Assembly (NCBI RefSeq): GCF_003369915.1
Contig: NC_046674.1
Location: forward strand, 28,895,657-28,959,656
DNA from: Drosophila miranda
Taxonomy: Eukaryota; Arthropoda; Insecta; Diptera; Drosophilidae
Direction: 5' to 3'
Length of the DNA stretch: 64,000 nt
Part shown: in pieces, positions 45,003 through 56,673 of the stretch
How the letters are laid out: the number at the start of each line of letters is the position of its first letter
How positions within the stretch are numbered: the stretch's first letter is position 1
Made by a program: the position numbers and the translations under genes
The notes under the pieces: model-generated
What the model was told of the DNA's origin: nothing
Databases searched by the model: none
The model's input: only the letters and a program-made list of their open reading frames with translations

Positions 45003-48000
45003 AGCTGATGGCTGGTGGCTGGAGTCGAGGGCAGAGCGTGCGGAACGATCCGATCTCCGATCTCTGTGGACGAGTTCACCAGCAATGACACCGCACGTCC
45101 ACATGAGTATCTCTGTGTGTGTGTGAATGGGGTATCTGTGTGTCTGTGTCTGAAGGTGTAGGTTGCCTGGGATATTGCCTCAGCTGTAAGCAAACTGCTG
45201 CAGATACTTACTACAAGAGCAGATAGAAAGATCTTCGCATTTGTTGTTCAACTGTTAACTGTGTGTGTGTGTTTCTGTGGGGAAGTGGCAGATGGGTTGT
45301 TTTTTTCGAATGTTCGTGGAAAGTTCGAATCATCTAATAACACGAGGGGTGCTTAAAAGCATAGTATTACACGCTAATGAAGATCTTACCTGAGGTTGTC
45401 ACCCAACCGCTCTATACTCTGCTAGATTTTGTTCGTACTCTTTGTACTCTTCAAGGCATTCTACATAAACATTCTATATATAGTTTATCCCTTCTTATGC
45501 TTCAACTGCATTAGTAGGACTTTCACATTTGTAGATGTTGCAAAACCGAAAACGCAGAATCGTATAGAATTATCTTATTTACCTGAAGCCCGAATGAAAA
45601 AAGCCGTTTCCGCCTCGTGAGCTCTTCCTTTCTCCCAAGGTGGCTTAGCAATTAAGGGTGAGGTTTCTGTCTGGCATGTAATCAAAGAGAGCGCATCACC
45701 TCCCTTTCTACCTTTCTCTCTCCCTTTACACATTCATCGCCAGTTCTCTTCTAGTGAAAATCGTACGTTCTCCTTGCTACAATCTTATCATGGACTAGCT
45801 TGCATTGAATATTTTATAGATATATAAGTACATACATATATGTGTATAAATATAAACTTAGGGCAGGGTATCTAAGTGCGCCACAGAAGTTTACATACAG
45901 TTTCATACAAACTTGTTTTTCTCATTCTGGTTGCAATGATTATCCAATTTGTTTTCCCAAGAAAATATGTATTTCATCTTCTGGATTTATTTATTGTCTA
46001 TTGTAAGAAATTCCCATAATTGTATTTATAGTCTTTGAAACCCGAAAAAGTTCCATAATTTTCAACAAATTTTAGATTTTTTCAAAATGTAAGCACTTTG
46101 TTTTGTAATTTTTAAGCAATATCGATAATGTTTTAGTATTTCAGACTCTTTTTCATGTAATTAGCAGCGAATGATGTCTGTTTTGTTATGGTTACCAGTG
46201 TAATTGAATTACAGTACTCGTACTTGGCACTATTTCAATATATTTCCGCGTTATTCCTCCATAGAGTATTATATTTCCATTATAGTCTAATCTACAGCTT
46301 CAAACTATCTTTACGCATCATTCAACTCCGTGAGAACCCGACGACTGACCTTGCCTCGCCATGGGAGATCGCACCTTTCACAAAGGGCTCCCCCATCCAC
46401 AGACACAGACCTTTCGCTTGCAGCTTGTTGGCCTTTCTTTGGAGACAAGAGACTTGACTCTTCCATGCCTCTGGCTATTCTTCTGTCTTCTGTCCGATTT
46501 CCAGTTCAAGTTCAAAGTCATAAAAAATTGGCGCAACTTTTGGCCGCTGCCAGAGATGATGATGGTCCCATCCACTCCATTCGATTCCAGTCCAGTCCGG
46601 TCCGGTCCAGGCCAGAGCTAGGTCCATTCCAGAGGCCTTTCATTTTGAGTGAATAAGTTTTATGGCGTTTATTGTGGGGCATCGTGTCTGGCTTTTGTAT
46701 GAGTATTATAATGATTTCTATGCCCTGCACAAAGGCACGAACCGATCGAAACATAAAATTTGCATAGAAACAATTGCAGATCGAGGGCTGGCTAGCCGAG
46801 AGATACGGAGGAGAAAGATACGTTAAGGGGTCCGCGAGTAGTGGCAATTTAATTGGCGCATTAACTTGTCTTCGCTCGGGTCTGGGTTGGGGTTTGGGTC
46901 TGGGTTGGGACTGGGACTGGGACTTTGACTGGGCTGGGGCTGGGGCCAGCGCGAAAAGAGAAATGGCATAACAAGAGTTTGTGTTTTTAGGTGGGATTTT
47001 GTAATCCGCTTTGTCAAAAACACACAAAACAGAGCACAGAGGCAGCAGAGGCAGCAGAGATAACGATAAAACAGCAAACAGATAGCTGAATGCTCAAAAA
47101 CTTCATTCGCAATCATTGTTGCATTGTCGAAAGTTGTTTTCGGTTGCTTCGATAGATACCCTTGGATGGAGAGAGGAGTCTAAGGGAAAAGGTCGGAGAA
47201 GCTTTAATTGATTGTGGTACGTATCCATTCAGGAACTACAGCCATGATCGATTGGGAGCTTAGAAGGCTCTTTAGGAATAAGAAGTCGTAGGATGGTGTT
47301 AATCTTTTAGTTAGGGGATGCTCATTGCCACTGTGATTTTTCTCATCGTCTTTCCACATATCTTCAAATGGTTGGTAAAGAAAAGACTGTCAGTTCTCAA
47401 GGATATCGCTGGTTTCGATTCCTCTAAAATCTTTTGGTATCGACAGCAATTGAAATATTGGTCACAGCACAAGTTCGATGGTCTTTTGTGCCGCTGTCAA
47501 TGACTATGGCGAATCGAAACGATAGACTCCGATCCATGGCTCTGCAAACATTGCACAATGGCACAGCATCAGCGTTCAGCCTCAACCTTAGCTCAATTTC
47601 AACTAGCGAAGAGCTCATTGTCTGATCTTAAGCTGCAACAATGTCACTTAGTCAGCGACTATTATGCGGCATTACTAGTATTCATTGTGAAGATGCGACT
47701 TGAGCATACGGGCCTACGGAAAAGCCATTGAGTCAGCCATTGGGCGTGAGGTAGAAGCGCACATAAATCCACCATCGAGAAGGCTGGCCGTGGGTAGACT
47801 TCAGAGGGCCTACAAAAGACCCTTCTTCAATGGAAATTATTCATTTTTTCAGCCAGATTTACGAGCCACAAACTGGAGCATGATTTGACCCCCAAAGTGA
47901 GGTCAAGCTTGTGCCCCCAACGGGGTATCGCGGTACCCCATCTACGGAATCATCCGAAGCTGCAGTCAGGAAGTGGCCCATCCACATGTCTCACTTTGAG

Positions 48001-48165
48001 CCAGAGGGCAGGGCCCCACTCAGCCTCATTTGCTGTCTGCATATTTAATGGGTGACAAACAAAAGGAGGCTGCAATGCAGACAATGCAACAGTTTTGATG
48101 TGGATGCAGCAGTGCCCCATCCAGTGGCAGCTTCATTAACAACCATGAGGTGGCCAAAACACATA

Positions 48166-48200
48166 CGAGTATGAGTACGAGTACGAGTACGAGTACGAGT
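48166..48200. repeat. (GAGTAC)n microsatellite
   Basis: Six units of ACGAGT, the second with one substitution. Confidence 0.85.
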
Positions 48201-48857
48201 AGTGGAAAATCGCATCTTGGCAGCAGCAGCAGCATCTTTGGAGCATCTTCGCTTCCTACTTGCATAAATTTCCACCTGTCCGTCTGTCTATCAGCGGACT
48301 TTCAGACTGCCACATGGGGCACACTGCCATACAAATCATAATCTTGCCGCGACTCGTTGCTCCTCTCCCCGTAATTGTTTGTTATTGCTGACTGTTGGCT
48401 TTATAGCCGCGATTACGTGAGCAGCAGCAGCAACAGCAGCAGCAGCCCCAGAAGCAGAGTGGAGAGGAGCCCCACTGGCTCATTGACAAAGTCACATATT
48501 GCACATTTGATTCGATTGGAGTGGCTTCGGTCTCGGCTTTAGCTCTGTCTCTGGCTCCAGCTTTAAATGGCCCGAAAACCGAAACACAAACCGAAGCTGA
48601 AGATGAAGATGCGGCTGCATGTTGAATGTTGGCGGATGGCGGATGGATGCTGCACCCGGTCCAACGGCTGTTATGTGATAGTAACTCGTTCCAGAGGAGT
48701 CTTTTGGGGCAACTGAGAATGCAGGAAGACGGCGAACGGAGCCTGAATGAGGCTCGATCTACTCCATCTACAGCTAATCATTCATCATTTATTGATAGGC
48801 TTTAATAAATAGTCGTATTTGTATAATTAGACACAGAAAATATACACAATATTTAAG

Positions 48858-51018
48858 CTAAACATTCGCTTGAAGCGACTTCTTCACGGTCTCCCCCTCG
48901 GAGCCCCGCTTGACCAACCTCAAGTGACGGGAGACGGGGTAGGCCAGGGTATGGCGCTGCACTGGACCATGACTGCTGTACGGATGTGGCTGTGGCTGGG
49001 TCTGCTGTAGGAGGCGCAACACCTCCCAGCTGGGTATGTACGAGTCCAGGAGCGACTTGGACGCGCGTCCGGCGAAGAGATCCGGCGTGGGGTCCGGCTG
49101 AGAGGGGCGGAAGGGCTTCTGGTGGCCCCCGTAGCCGTCCGAGGGCCGTCGCGTCGTGATGCTGATGAAGCTGGGCGGATAGGGCAGGGGTATACGGTGG
49201 CCAGAGGCATAGCTGCGCTGCGGGGGTGGGGCATAGGCGAACTGCTTCGATTGTTGCAATCCTAGTCCTGCTCCTGGCGGCGGTCGGGAATCGTACAGTC
49301 TGGGTGGCGACGGCGTATAGCCATAGACAAAGGTCGGCCGCTGGGGTCGGGGCAGTGGCAGGGGTAGGGGCAGGGCATTGCCCCCTAGATACTGGATGCC
49401 ATTCAGCTGGAGATCGAGATCATAGGGCACAATGGGCTTCAGGAGTCTCGCGGAGGTTGCAGCTGTTGTTGCTGCAGCTGTGGGCGTGTGTGTGGGCGTG
49501 GCTGCTGTTGGTCCGCTGTGGATGGAGCAGAATTGGTCCATTAACGAGGTGCTATAACACCCAGAGGAGCCGCCTCTGATCGGGGCCTTAATTCCTGCAA
49601 TCAACCGTCATTTGTCGGAAGCCAACGGCGGCCAGTAATCGTAAGTGAAACTGCCATTTCAACACCCACCCAAGGCACCACAAAATGCCCCAAGTATCCC
49701 ACAAATTAGCCTGGGATTAGGCGATATACCGCTTTCCAGGCGCAAATGAAAGTCTCCAGCAATTTATGCGTCAATCAGCCCTCCATCAGCAGCCGAACGG
49801 AGGTTCAATCAGCCCTCCAATCAGTACTGACATTAAAGACTTCGTTGCCTGTACGTATGTATATCGTTCCCTCTTGGAAGCTTCCCTACAATAAATTATT
49901 CCACAGTTTGTGCCGTCAGTCTTTTGTTTCACGCCAGAGCTTAAAAGCTCTAAGCTAAAGCACACTCTCTCCGCCAAAGATTAAATCGTTTGCGATAGAT
50001 GGAGCTGGGTGTAAGGTGTCGTGTCTCAGCTAAAAGCTTCACAAGTGGAGGCAAAGCTCCACTCCTAACGAGCTTTAAAGCTCTCCCTTAAGCCCATCCA
50101 TACTCACACATAGAAAACGCTCGCCGGCAAGTGGGCGGGAAACGCATATCCCGCACTCAGCTGCTGATGCTGCCTCTGCAGTTGACGCAGCTCCTCCAGG
50201 TCCCGCTCCCGCTGGGCAGCTTCTTGCACATAGCTAGGCGGCAGGCTGGCCGCCACACCTGGCCGCCACTCGTAGTGATTGGGCAGCAGGGGCGGCCGAT
50301 TCACATCCAAATGCTGCTCCAGATCCTGTTCCGATTCTCGTTCCTGTTCCCGTTCCCGCTGTCGTTCCCGTTCCAGATCTTCCAGGCGCAGCTGCAGCGG
50401 GGAGCTGTCGTCATCATAGCCAGGCGGGGGCGAGAGGACGGCCTGCACGGCCGACAAAGTGACGATCATTAGGAGCAGGTGATGCAATGCCTGTGGGAGA
50501 GGAGGTAGAGGTGGATTAGCGACAGGAGGCAACTGGGTGATTAGAAGGGCCCCATGGATTACAGACGACAGGTGGCAAACATTTTGGTGAAAGGTTTTTC
50601 TGCCACTGCCACTGCCACTGCTGTTGCTGCCTTTCGCCGCTGCCACGCCCACTGCAACCAGCCACCAGTGACCATTGATGCGTTTAATTGAGTTTTGACC
50701 ATTTTTAATTTGGCTCGAAATTGGAGGGAAATAGTGGAGGGACTCCCCCTTTTTTGCAGTCAAGTGGAAAGATCAACAGATTGTGAACTGAGACAAATTT
50801 GCCGTGAAATTTGCTCAGGCCAAGCCTTTTCTCTTTTGTAGATTTGCGATTGCGGGCTGTAAACTGTACATTGTGGGTGGGTGCTGCACCTTATCTGTGC
50901 TCCACCTGTTTTGTGCAACACGACCAGGACAAGGCCACACTCCGCCACTGATAAGCCACTCGCCAATCGGCCTTTCTAAAATACAAGCACATAGACTTAC
51001 GGAGCCACTTATGACCAT
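48858..51018 (-). CDS. Secreted Pro/Tyr-rich protein, three exons, about 352 residues
   Basis: Exon 1 (51018-51001) encodes only MVISGS before GTAAGT. Exon 2 (50490-50108) follows CTCTCCCACAG and completes a signal peptide (ALHHLLLMIVTLSAVQA), then SPPPGYDDD, an R/E/Q coiled stretch and a segment ending PASVFYV at a GTGAGT donor. Exon 3 (49515-48858) starts at ATCCACAG in the matching phase. It has an Ala/Thr run, DLDLQLNGIQYLGGN, Pro/Tyr repeats (FVYGYTPSPPRLYDSRPPP), SYIPSWEVLRLLQQ and a basic tail with LRLVKRGSEGE. All three joins keep frame and sum to 353 codons with the stop. AATAAA (tttatt on +) is at 48788-48793. Exon 1 is short, so its assignment is less certain than exons 2 and 3. 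Likely an extracellular structural protein. Confidence 0.75.
49936..50083. promoter_or_regulatory. Palindromic AGCTTTAAAGCT-type motif cluster (intronic)
   Basis: Within an intron of the three-exon gene: AGAGCTTAAAAGCTCT (49935-49950), GCTAAAAGCTTC (about 50029-50040) and a perfect 14-base palindrome GAGCTTTAAAGCTC (50070-50083). Similar words recur at 57581-57760. The binding factor is unknown. Confidence 0.35.
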
Positions 51019-52507
51019 TTGTCACGCAAGAAGTCGAAGCCGAAGTCTTAGTCGAAGCTCTGGCTCCACAGCCGCCGATGAAGATGAAGATGAAGAAGGA
51101 GGAGAAGAAGCATTCCATGCTGATGTTGCAACATTGCGAAACGAAATCGAAACCTGCGAAACTGCCTCTGGCATCGCGCTGCCAAACTACGACTGAGTTG
51201 CAACTTCATGCGTGCCCCAGTTTCCAGGGGGCTTTTGGGGGGCCAGTAATTATTTTTGGCGGCCCTGGCTAATGATCGGAGCAGGTCACATCGGTCAGGT
51301 CGGCAAATGCAGCGCTGATTGATGGCCCAGAGCGTGGCTAATGGAGGCGCATCGTTCACATGCGTAATTTGCGCCTTTAGTCCCATTCAAAAACATACAC
51401 ACAAAAAAAAACAAACAAAAGAATCAAGACACAAACTTGGTGGCCGCGCCGCTCATCTCTGATGAGGTTCTAGGGCAATGTCAATCACTCATATGACAGA
51501 GAGCCTGAAACATAATAGAACCCATTGAACAGGGTCACATTGAGAGGGCCTCGGGGTTGGACTTGTCTTAACATTCCATGCCAATGAACTCTTATATCCA
51601 TTTCTAGCGGATACCTCACTACCATACAAAACTTTCCCTTTCATTGTGTAGACCATAATACCATAATACCCTTGGACAGATCCAGCTTCCAGCTTCAAGC
51701 TCCGCTGACATATGATCAATCAATCCCTGAAGCATGAAATTGTCGCAGATTGGCTCATTAGAGCCACTCACTCTCTCCCTCTATCGAAGTCTCTTGTTAT
51801 CTATATCTATAGGTATCTGCGGTGGCATTATTTTAAATCAGATTTAAAAATGATGTAAGAGTTCGATGTAAGCCGAACACTTTCGTTTGTCGGGGAGTTC
51901 TTTAGATTCGTTTGACATCTTCCAACTTCATCCATAGTTATATCCGTGCAACTTTTGACTGGACAAGCATATTTTTTTTTAGAACAATCTCTTCATCTAC
52001 TGCAAAGTATTCTATCTTTCCATCTTTTGCCCACATGAATTAATTTATGAAATGCGCTTGTTTCTTATCTATCTATATAGTTTTTGTATTTGTTCTTTCT
52101 GCTAAGATATCGATTGTGTCATTTATCGTTCTGTCTGCATGAACTATATTCCATCTGGTTCCAAATATATCTATATTCCATGCCTTTAACCAGCATACGA
52201 ACCATAATTCTGGTATCTCCTTATGGTGTTCCCTGGTAATGATTCCGCTTCTGCTGCAGACGATGATAATGACGCTGGATTGATGCGTGGTAAGCGCTCC
52301 TTGGTGTGAGCCACAACCAGCACAGACAACATTCACCAAGTCACACAACAAAAATTAACAAAATATTTGAGCACACAAAACAGAAAAAATGAACACAAAA
52401 CTAAAGCCGAAATAGAGACCAAGACCCGACGAGGCTGAAACTGCAGCTAAAACCGACCATGTGACGACCACTGAAGCGACTGCGACAGAGCCGAGCTGTG
52501 GAAGTCA
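51019..52507. other. Upstream region of the three-exon gene; no further gene recognised
   Basis: A GATGAAGATGAAGATGAAG repeat lies at about 51076-51096. Short minus-strand ORFs around 52073-52351 have no recognisable character. It may contain a 5' UTR intron if the TATA at 52508 serves the gene ending at 48858. Confidence 0.4.
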
Positions 52508-52514
52508 TTTTATA
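52508..52514 (-). promoter_or_regulatory. TATA box with downstream initiator; target unclear
   Basis: TATAAAA on the minus strand with TTCAGTGG (initiator-like) about 40 bases downstream. The first long ORFs after it are poor, so it may start a 5' UTR of the minus-strand gene beginning at 51018, or an unrecognised transcript. Confidence 0.45.
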
Positions 52515-54740
52515 CCGCCCGGCCTCTGGTCAGGGCTCTGATCAGAGTCCGCTCGGAGTTCTCTCCCAAATGGAAGGCATTGGTGCAGATGAGTGAAGAA
52601 AGGACTGAAGTGAGCTCGGATTGGATTGGATTGGTGGATTGTTGGATTGTTGGATCGGCTTGGTGTGGTGTGGAGTGGATCCGTTTAAAGCTCGGGCAAT
52701 TAATTGAAAAGGAAAGTAAATAGGTAAAAATTCAAATTGAAATCATTTCAAACTCCGGTCCGGGCAACAACAACAGGCACCAAGCAACAAGCTACAAGCA
52801 AGCGAGCACCGCCCCAAAACCACCGACAACAAAGACCAGCCCACAGAGCTAATTTACGCGTTTTAAAGTGTTATAACAACGTCGGACAAGTGAAGCGCGC
52901 CCCGGGCCCCAGCCCCAGCCACAGCTTCAGCTCAAGCTCCAGCTCCAGCTCCAGCTCCAGCTTAAGCCCCGGCTCCACCTTACTTAACTGCCTGTCTCAG
53001 ATCAGACCAAACCAGACAGCTCTGTAAGTCATCCAGAAGAAGAAAACTTTGGCTATTAATCGAACCATTCGAACAACAAGAGCTAGAGTGAGGTGAGTGT
53101 GAGAAGCATTTCTTTGTTGGGCTGAGTGCATCGATAACCGCTCACTTCCGCTCCCAAAAAGCGTGGAGTCGCGAGACAAGTGCGCCCAATCATCCAAGCC
53201 CTGAACCCTACCATGGCCGAGTGACCATCCAAATCTCATTACAAGGGATCCATCCAGAGACCAGAGAACAGAGACGGACGCCACGGGGCGTCTTCATCAT
53301 CATCAGAGCCTCATCGGCAACATTGGCCATAACATCAATGCAACGGCGACGCAATGACTGCGACGACATGTGGAACATTTCGGTGATTGAAAGTGAATTG
53401 TGGCACTGAATGTGGCATGTAATGCCCCTCGAATTGCCAGCCAATACCCTAACAGAAAAGGAGTTGCATTCATGTGAAAGACTCTTCGATTTGGAGTGTA
53501 ACAAATAAAGACATTTTTTGCTTAAAACTCCACTCATTGCTTGTATCAATGAACATCCCTTTCTTTTCCATTTTGTATCATTCAAACTTATTAAAAGAAC
53601 TTCAAAGTATTCCAGAAGAGAGAAATAGAAAGTGGTTTCTTCTTTGCTTCCTCAAAACGCTAATACATCATTTACAATAATCTGGCAGACATCCAGATTT
53701 CAGGCAGTTCAAGAGTATCCCCACTTCGTGGCCTGGCTAAGATAGAGAAACAGAGGGAGTGGGAGAGAGAGAGAGGGCCCTCGGCCATTTGCTCTACATA
53801 AGTGCGGCAAGTGAAAGATGTTTTGGGCTTAGCCCTCCCCCCTACCAACCACACCCGCTGAGGACTGCCACATGCCCTCTGGCACTCGCTGTGGCGCTGA
53901 AGGGGAGCCAATGAAAGCTCCATTCCGATTTGAGGGCAGTTAATGCCAAATGAATTTGTCAAATTGTGACAATTAGGAGTAGACAGATGAAAGGGAGACA
54001 CGACACAGACTCACAGACTCACAGACTCACAGACTCACAGACGCACAGACTCTGATGCAACTTCAAGGTTGCCTATGGGTCTGTCTGCTCCCTGTCCATG
54101 TGTCAGCGTAATACGCGCTGCGCTCTCTGGAAGACACACGACTCTGACTATTACTCGACTCTGTTCCGGTCGGGCGTGAAATTGTTGCTCACTTTCACAC
54201 ACAGAAAGAAACAAACAAGCTCCGGGGCACAAAAACAATGGTGCTGCATTCTGTCCGCGTCCAAAGACGACCTTGTTGGGGGCACCGGCACCCGCAACCT
54301 TTGTCTGTCTTTGGGTTTGTCTTTTAGCTTTTGAGTGCCTTCCCCGTCCGTCGTCTGGCGGCTGTGCAAACAAACAGTCTAGATTCGGTAACCGTTGGCG
54401 AGCTCCGAGGTTCCGTCTTGGGTCATCCCTGGGTCTGCGTGTGGTATCTGTAGGTGCGAAAACGAAAGGCGGAAACCCCATGCCAGACTCTCAGTTCTTC
54501 CACTTTCCGATCTACTTTAAGGGGGCTTCCATTTGGTATGCAAGTGAAAGGTGTGGATTGCCCCTAAGTCTAAACGGAACCCATTACCACACATTCTTTG
54601 GGTTTAGTTTTTGGTGTTGGGAAATTTTGAAGAGCTGGCCTAAATTTGGCTCCAGTAAAGTGGTATTAGATCTTTTTGCTTGTTCCATTTAAGGGTGTTC
54701 TTCTTGTTCTTACAGCTATATCTTCTTCATTTTTCCAACA
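52515..54740. other. Intergenic, no gene recognised
   Basis: Contains an AGCTCC array (about 52929-52965), GATTGGATTGGATTG repeats (about 52619-52650), a GAGAGA run (about 53762-53777) and an eight-base ACTCACAG tandem array (about 54007-54047). ORFs here are short and repeat-derived. Confidence 0.5.
54007..54047. repeat. (ACTCACAG)n array
   Basis: Five tandem eight-base units, the last altered to ACGCACAG. Confidence 0.8.
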
Positions 54741-54847
54741 GCTTTAATTGGGGTTTGATACAAAAAAAAAAAGAAAGAGTCTTAAGTGTTAGAGCAATCT
54801 GTGACTTTGGCTGGTGCTGGGCCTGGAGTTTCGTCATGGGATCTCTC

Positions 54848-55711
54848 CTACGATCGTGCCCTGAGGTACAAATGAGAGCTGGCATCGTGACCCACAGAGG
54901 AGGCGGGCAGATACTCGTTGAGGTTCAGCGAAAACGTGGGCGGATAGTTCTTGTCCTTGGCCTCGCGATTGATGCGGTAGGTGCTGCGGAATGCTGCCGC
55001 AGGGTTGATTCCAGTGGCATATCCCTGCAAAGCCCCATAGTTGGGGGGCAGGGCGCTCAGCACGGTGGCTGTCCGGCCGGAAAAGTCAGGCTGTGGGGCT
55101 GCCACCACACTGGGCGCTGGCGGGGAGGGCATGTTGCCCGAAGCGGCTGCAGCCGCCTGCAGATAGGGGCTGATGGGCACGATGATGGGTCGCGTGGGAA
55201 TCAGCTGGAGGTACTGCACGGTGCCGGTGCCATCTTGCAGGGTCTGGGCGGGCAGGTACTGCATCAGCATGGGTGTGGATGGCAGGCTCGCCACGCTGGG
55301 CGTCCCAGCAGTCTGCATAGGCGTGAAGTTGGTCTCCATTTCGGGCATCTTGTAGGAGGGCTTGAAGGAGGAGGGATCTGCCTCGGAATGGGACTGTCCC
55401 TGGCCCTGGTTCTGTGCTTGGATCTGGCTTTGGATCTGCCCCTGCATCTGGAGCTGCGCCAGGCTGTCGTATCCACTGGCATATGCGCTGAGAGAGTTGA
55501 GGTGCGCTTCCTGCTGTTGCTGCTGTTGTTGCTGCTGCTGAAGCTGCTGTTGTTGCTGCTGCTGCTGCTGCACCTGGAGGCTGTTGGGCGACTGGGCGGC
55601 CTTGTTGGCTATCTCGGGGCTGGACACAGGCGAGGATTGCATGAGTGGCAATAGCACCAGCAGTTGTCCTGCCAGCAGCAGGCGGCAATGGATGTGTCGA
55701 TGGCACAGCAT
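54848..55711 (-). CDS. Secreted Gln/Pro-rich protein with NEYLP motif, 287 residues
   Basis: An intronless frame from ATG 55711. The N-terminus is a signal peptide (HCRLLLAGQLLVLLPLMQSS), followed by a polyQ tract (about residues 48-67) and a Q/G/S-rich middle. After that comes a more complex Pro/Tyr/Ala region (SFKPSYKMPEMETNFTP, TGTVQYLQLIPTRPIIVPIS), and a C-terminal block (STYRINREAKDKNYPP, SLNLNEYLPASSVG). TATAAAA is at 55908-55914, about 197 bases upstream. No canonical AATAAA follows closely; ATTAAA (tttaat on +) is at about 54745. The C-terminal block looks most constrained. It resembles its minus-strand neighbours in size, promoter and composition. Confidence 0.8.
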   Translation of the reverse strand: MLCHRHIHCRLLLAGQLLVLLPLMQSSPVSSPEIANKAAQSPNSLQVQQQQQQQQQLQQQQQQQQQQEAHLNSLSAYASGYDSLAQLQMQGQIQSQIQAQNQGQGQSHSEADPSSFKPSYKMPEMETNFTPMQTAGTPSVASLPSTPMLMQYLPAQTLQDGTGTVQYLQLIPTRPIIVPISPYLQAAAAASGNMPSPPAPSVVAAPQPDFSGRTATVLSALPPNYGALQGYATGINPAAAFRSTYRINREAKDKNYPPTFSLNLNEYLPASSVGHDASSHLYLRARS

Positions 55712-55907
55712 CTGGAGGATCGATCAGAGAAACAGAGTCAGAAAAGAACCCAAAGAGATGCAGGGTTTCCCCTTTGGATGTTCACCTCAAGGGATTTTTA
55801 ATTGAAATTTGGGATACTCGGATGCACTGCACGATGGGAGCGTGGAAAGCACTTGCACTTTTCCAGCGACGCGCTTCGATTAACGCGGCTCAGTCGATTG
55901 CAGCTGC

Positions 55908-55914
55908 TTTTATA
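55908..55914 (-). promoter_or_regulatory. TATA box of the NEYLP gene
   Basis: TATAAAA on the minus strand, with a GACTGAGCCGC initiator-like region about 25 bases downstream. Confidence 0.65.
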
Positions 55915-56673
55915 CTCCGTCTGTCGGCCACTTGCCAATTTTCCTCAATTTTCCTCAATTGCCAAATGCGCCAAGGCATAGCGGGGTGGCTCTGCAACAG
56001 CTTCAGTTTCAGTGGCAGCTACAGCTACAGCTTCCAGTTGCCTTTGCGTGTTGGCAGTTCTTTGGAAGCGGCAGCGGCAGCGGCATGTTGCATGTTGTTG
56101 CGTGTTGCATTTTGGCCATGCTTCAAGTTCAAGTTTAGCCTTCGATCACACATCACAAACAGCAGCAGCAGCAACAGCAGCAGCAACAGCAGCAGATTTG
56201 GCTGTGTCTCTGTGCCTGGCTCCTGGCTCTGGAGGCACCGCTGGTTCCGTCTTCCGAAGCCCACAATTAGACAGAGGCCTCTTCCGCATTGCCGCATGGC
56301 CATGATACGGTTAAACGGGTTTTCGATCGCCATGGAAATGAAAATGGAAGTGCTTTTCCAGTTTGATTTACTCGTTCGCTGCGACATCACCGCACAGTGG
56401 AACCAATTGGGAGCCAGGTAAGGATAAAGTGTACGCCAATCTTCTCTTTTATTTTTGGTTTCAAAGTCTATTTATTTTTTGCGGCAACCAATCTTTGGCT
56501 TGGATCTGGTTCGAAATTGAAGCCTTTTTCGTGATATCAGGACCCACTGTGCCAGAGTCGATGCTTTTGAAAATGCTCTTAGCATTACTTAACCCATAAA
56601 TTTTGCCATTTTCTCGATTTGAACAGATAATTTTGAGTAGGAGTAGGAGTAGGAGTTAGAGTGGGTAGTCCGA

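Larger units (their letters stand above)
43660..48780. other. Intergenic, about 5 kb, microsatellite-rich
   Basis: Many overlapping ORFs on both strands trace to simple repeats: GTGCCAGTGCCAGTG and GCGACAGCGACAGTG at about 43960-43995, GGCTGT at 44131-44166, GGTGCT at about 44950-45002, GGTCTGGGTTGGG at about 46877-46935, and GAGTAC at about 48166-48200. The 45.8-46.3 kb part is AT-rich. No gene is convincing. A 97-codon frame (44716-45008) with a signal-like start runs into the GGTGCT array and is noted only as a possibility. Confidence 0.5.

Noticed and set aside
45881-45920. CCACAGAAGTTTACATACAG resembling a Tc1-like terminal repeat
   Set aside because: No inverted partner found nearby and no transposase remnant.
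52073-52351. Minus-strand ORF downstream of the 52.5-kb TATA box
   Set aside because: It needs a non-ATG start, has no recognisable feature, and the first real ATG gives only a 48-codon frame.
54000-54050. Tandem ACTCACAG array as a CRISPR-like structure
   Set aside because: It is a simple microsatellite without spacers, in animal nuclear DNA.
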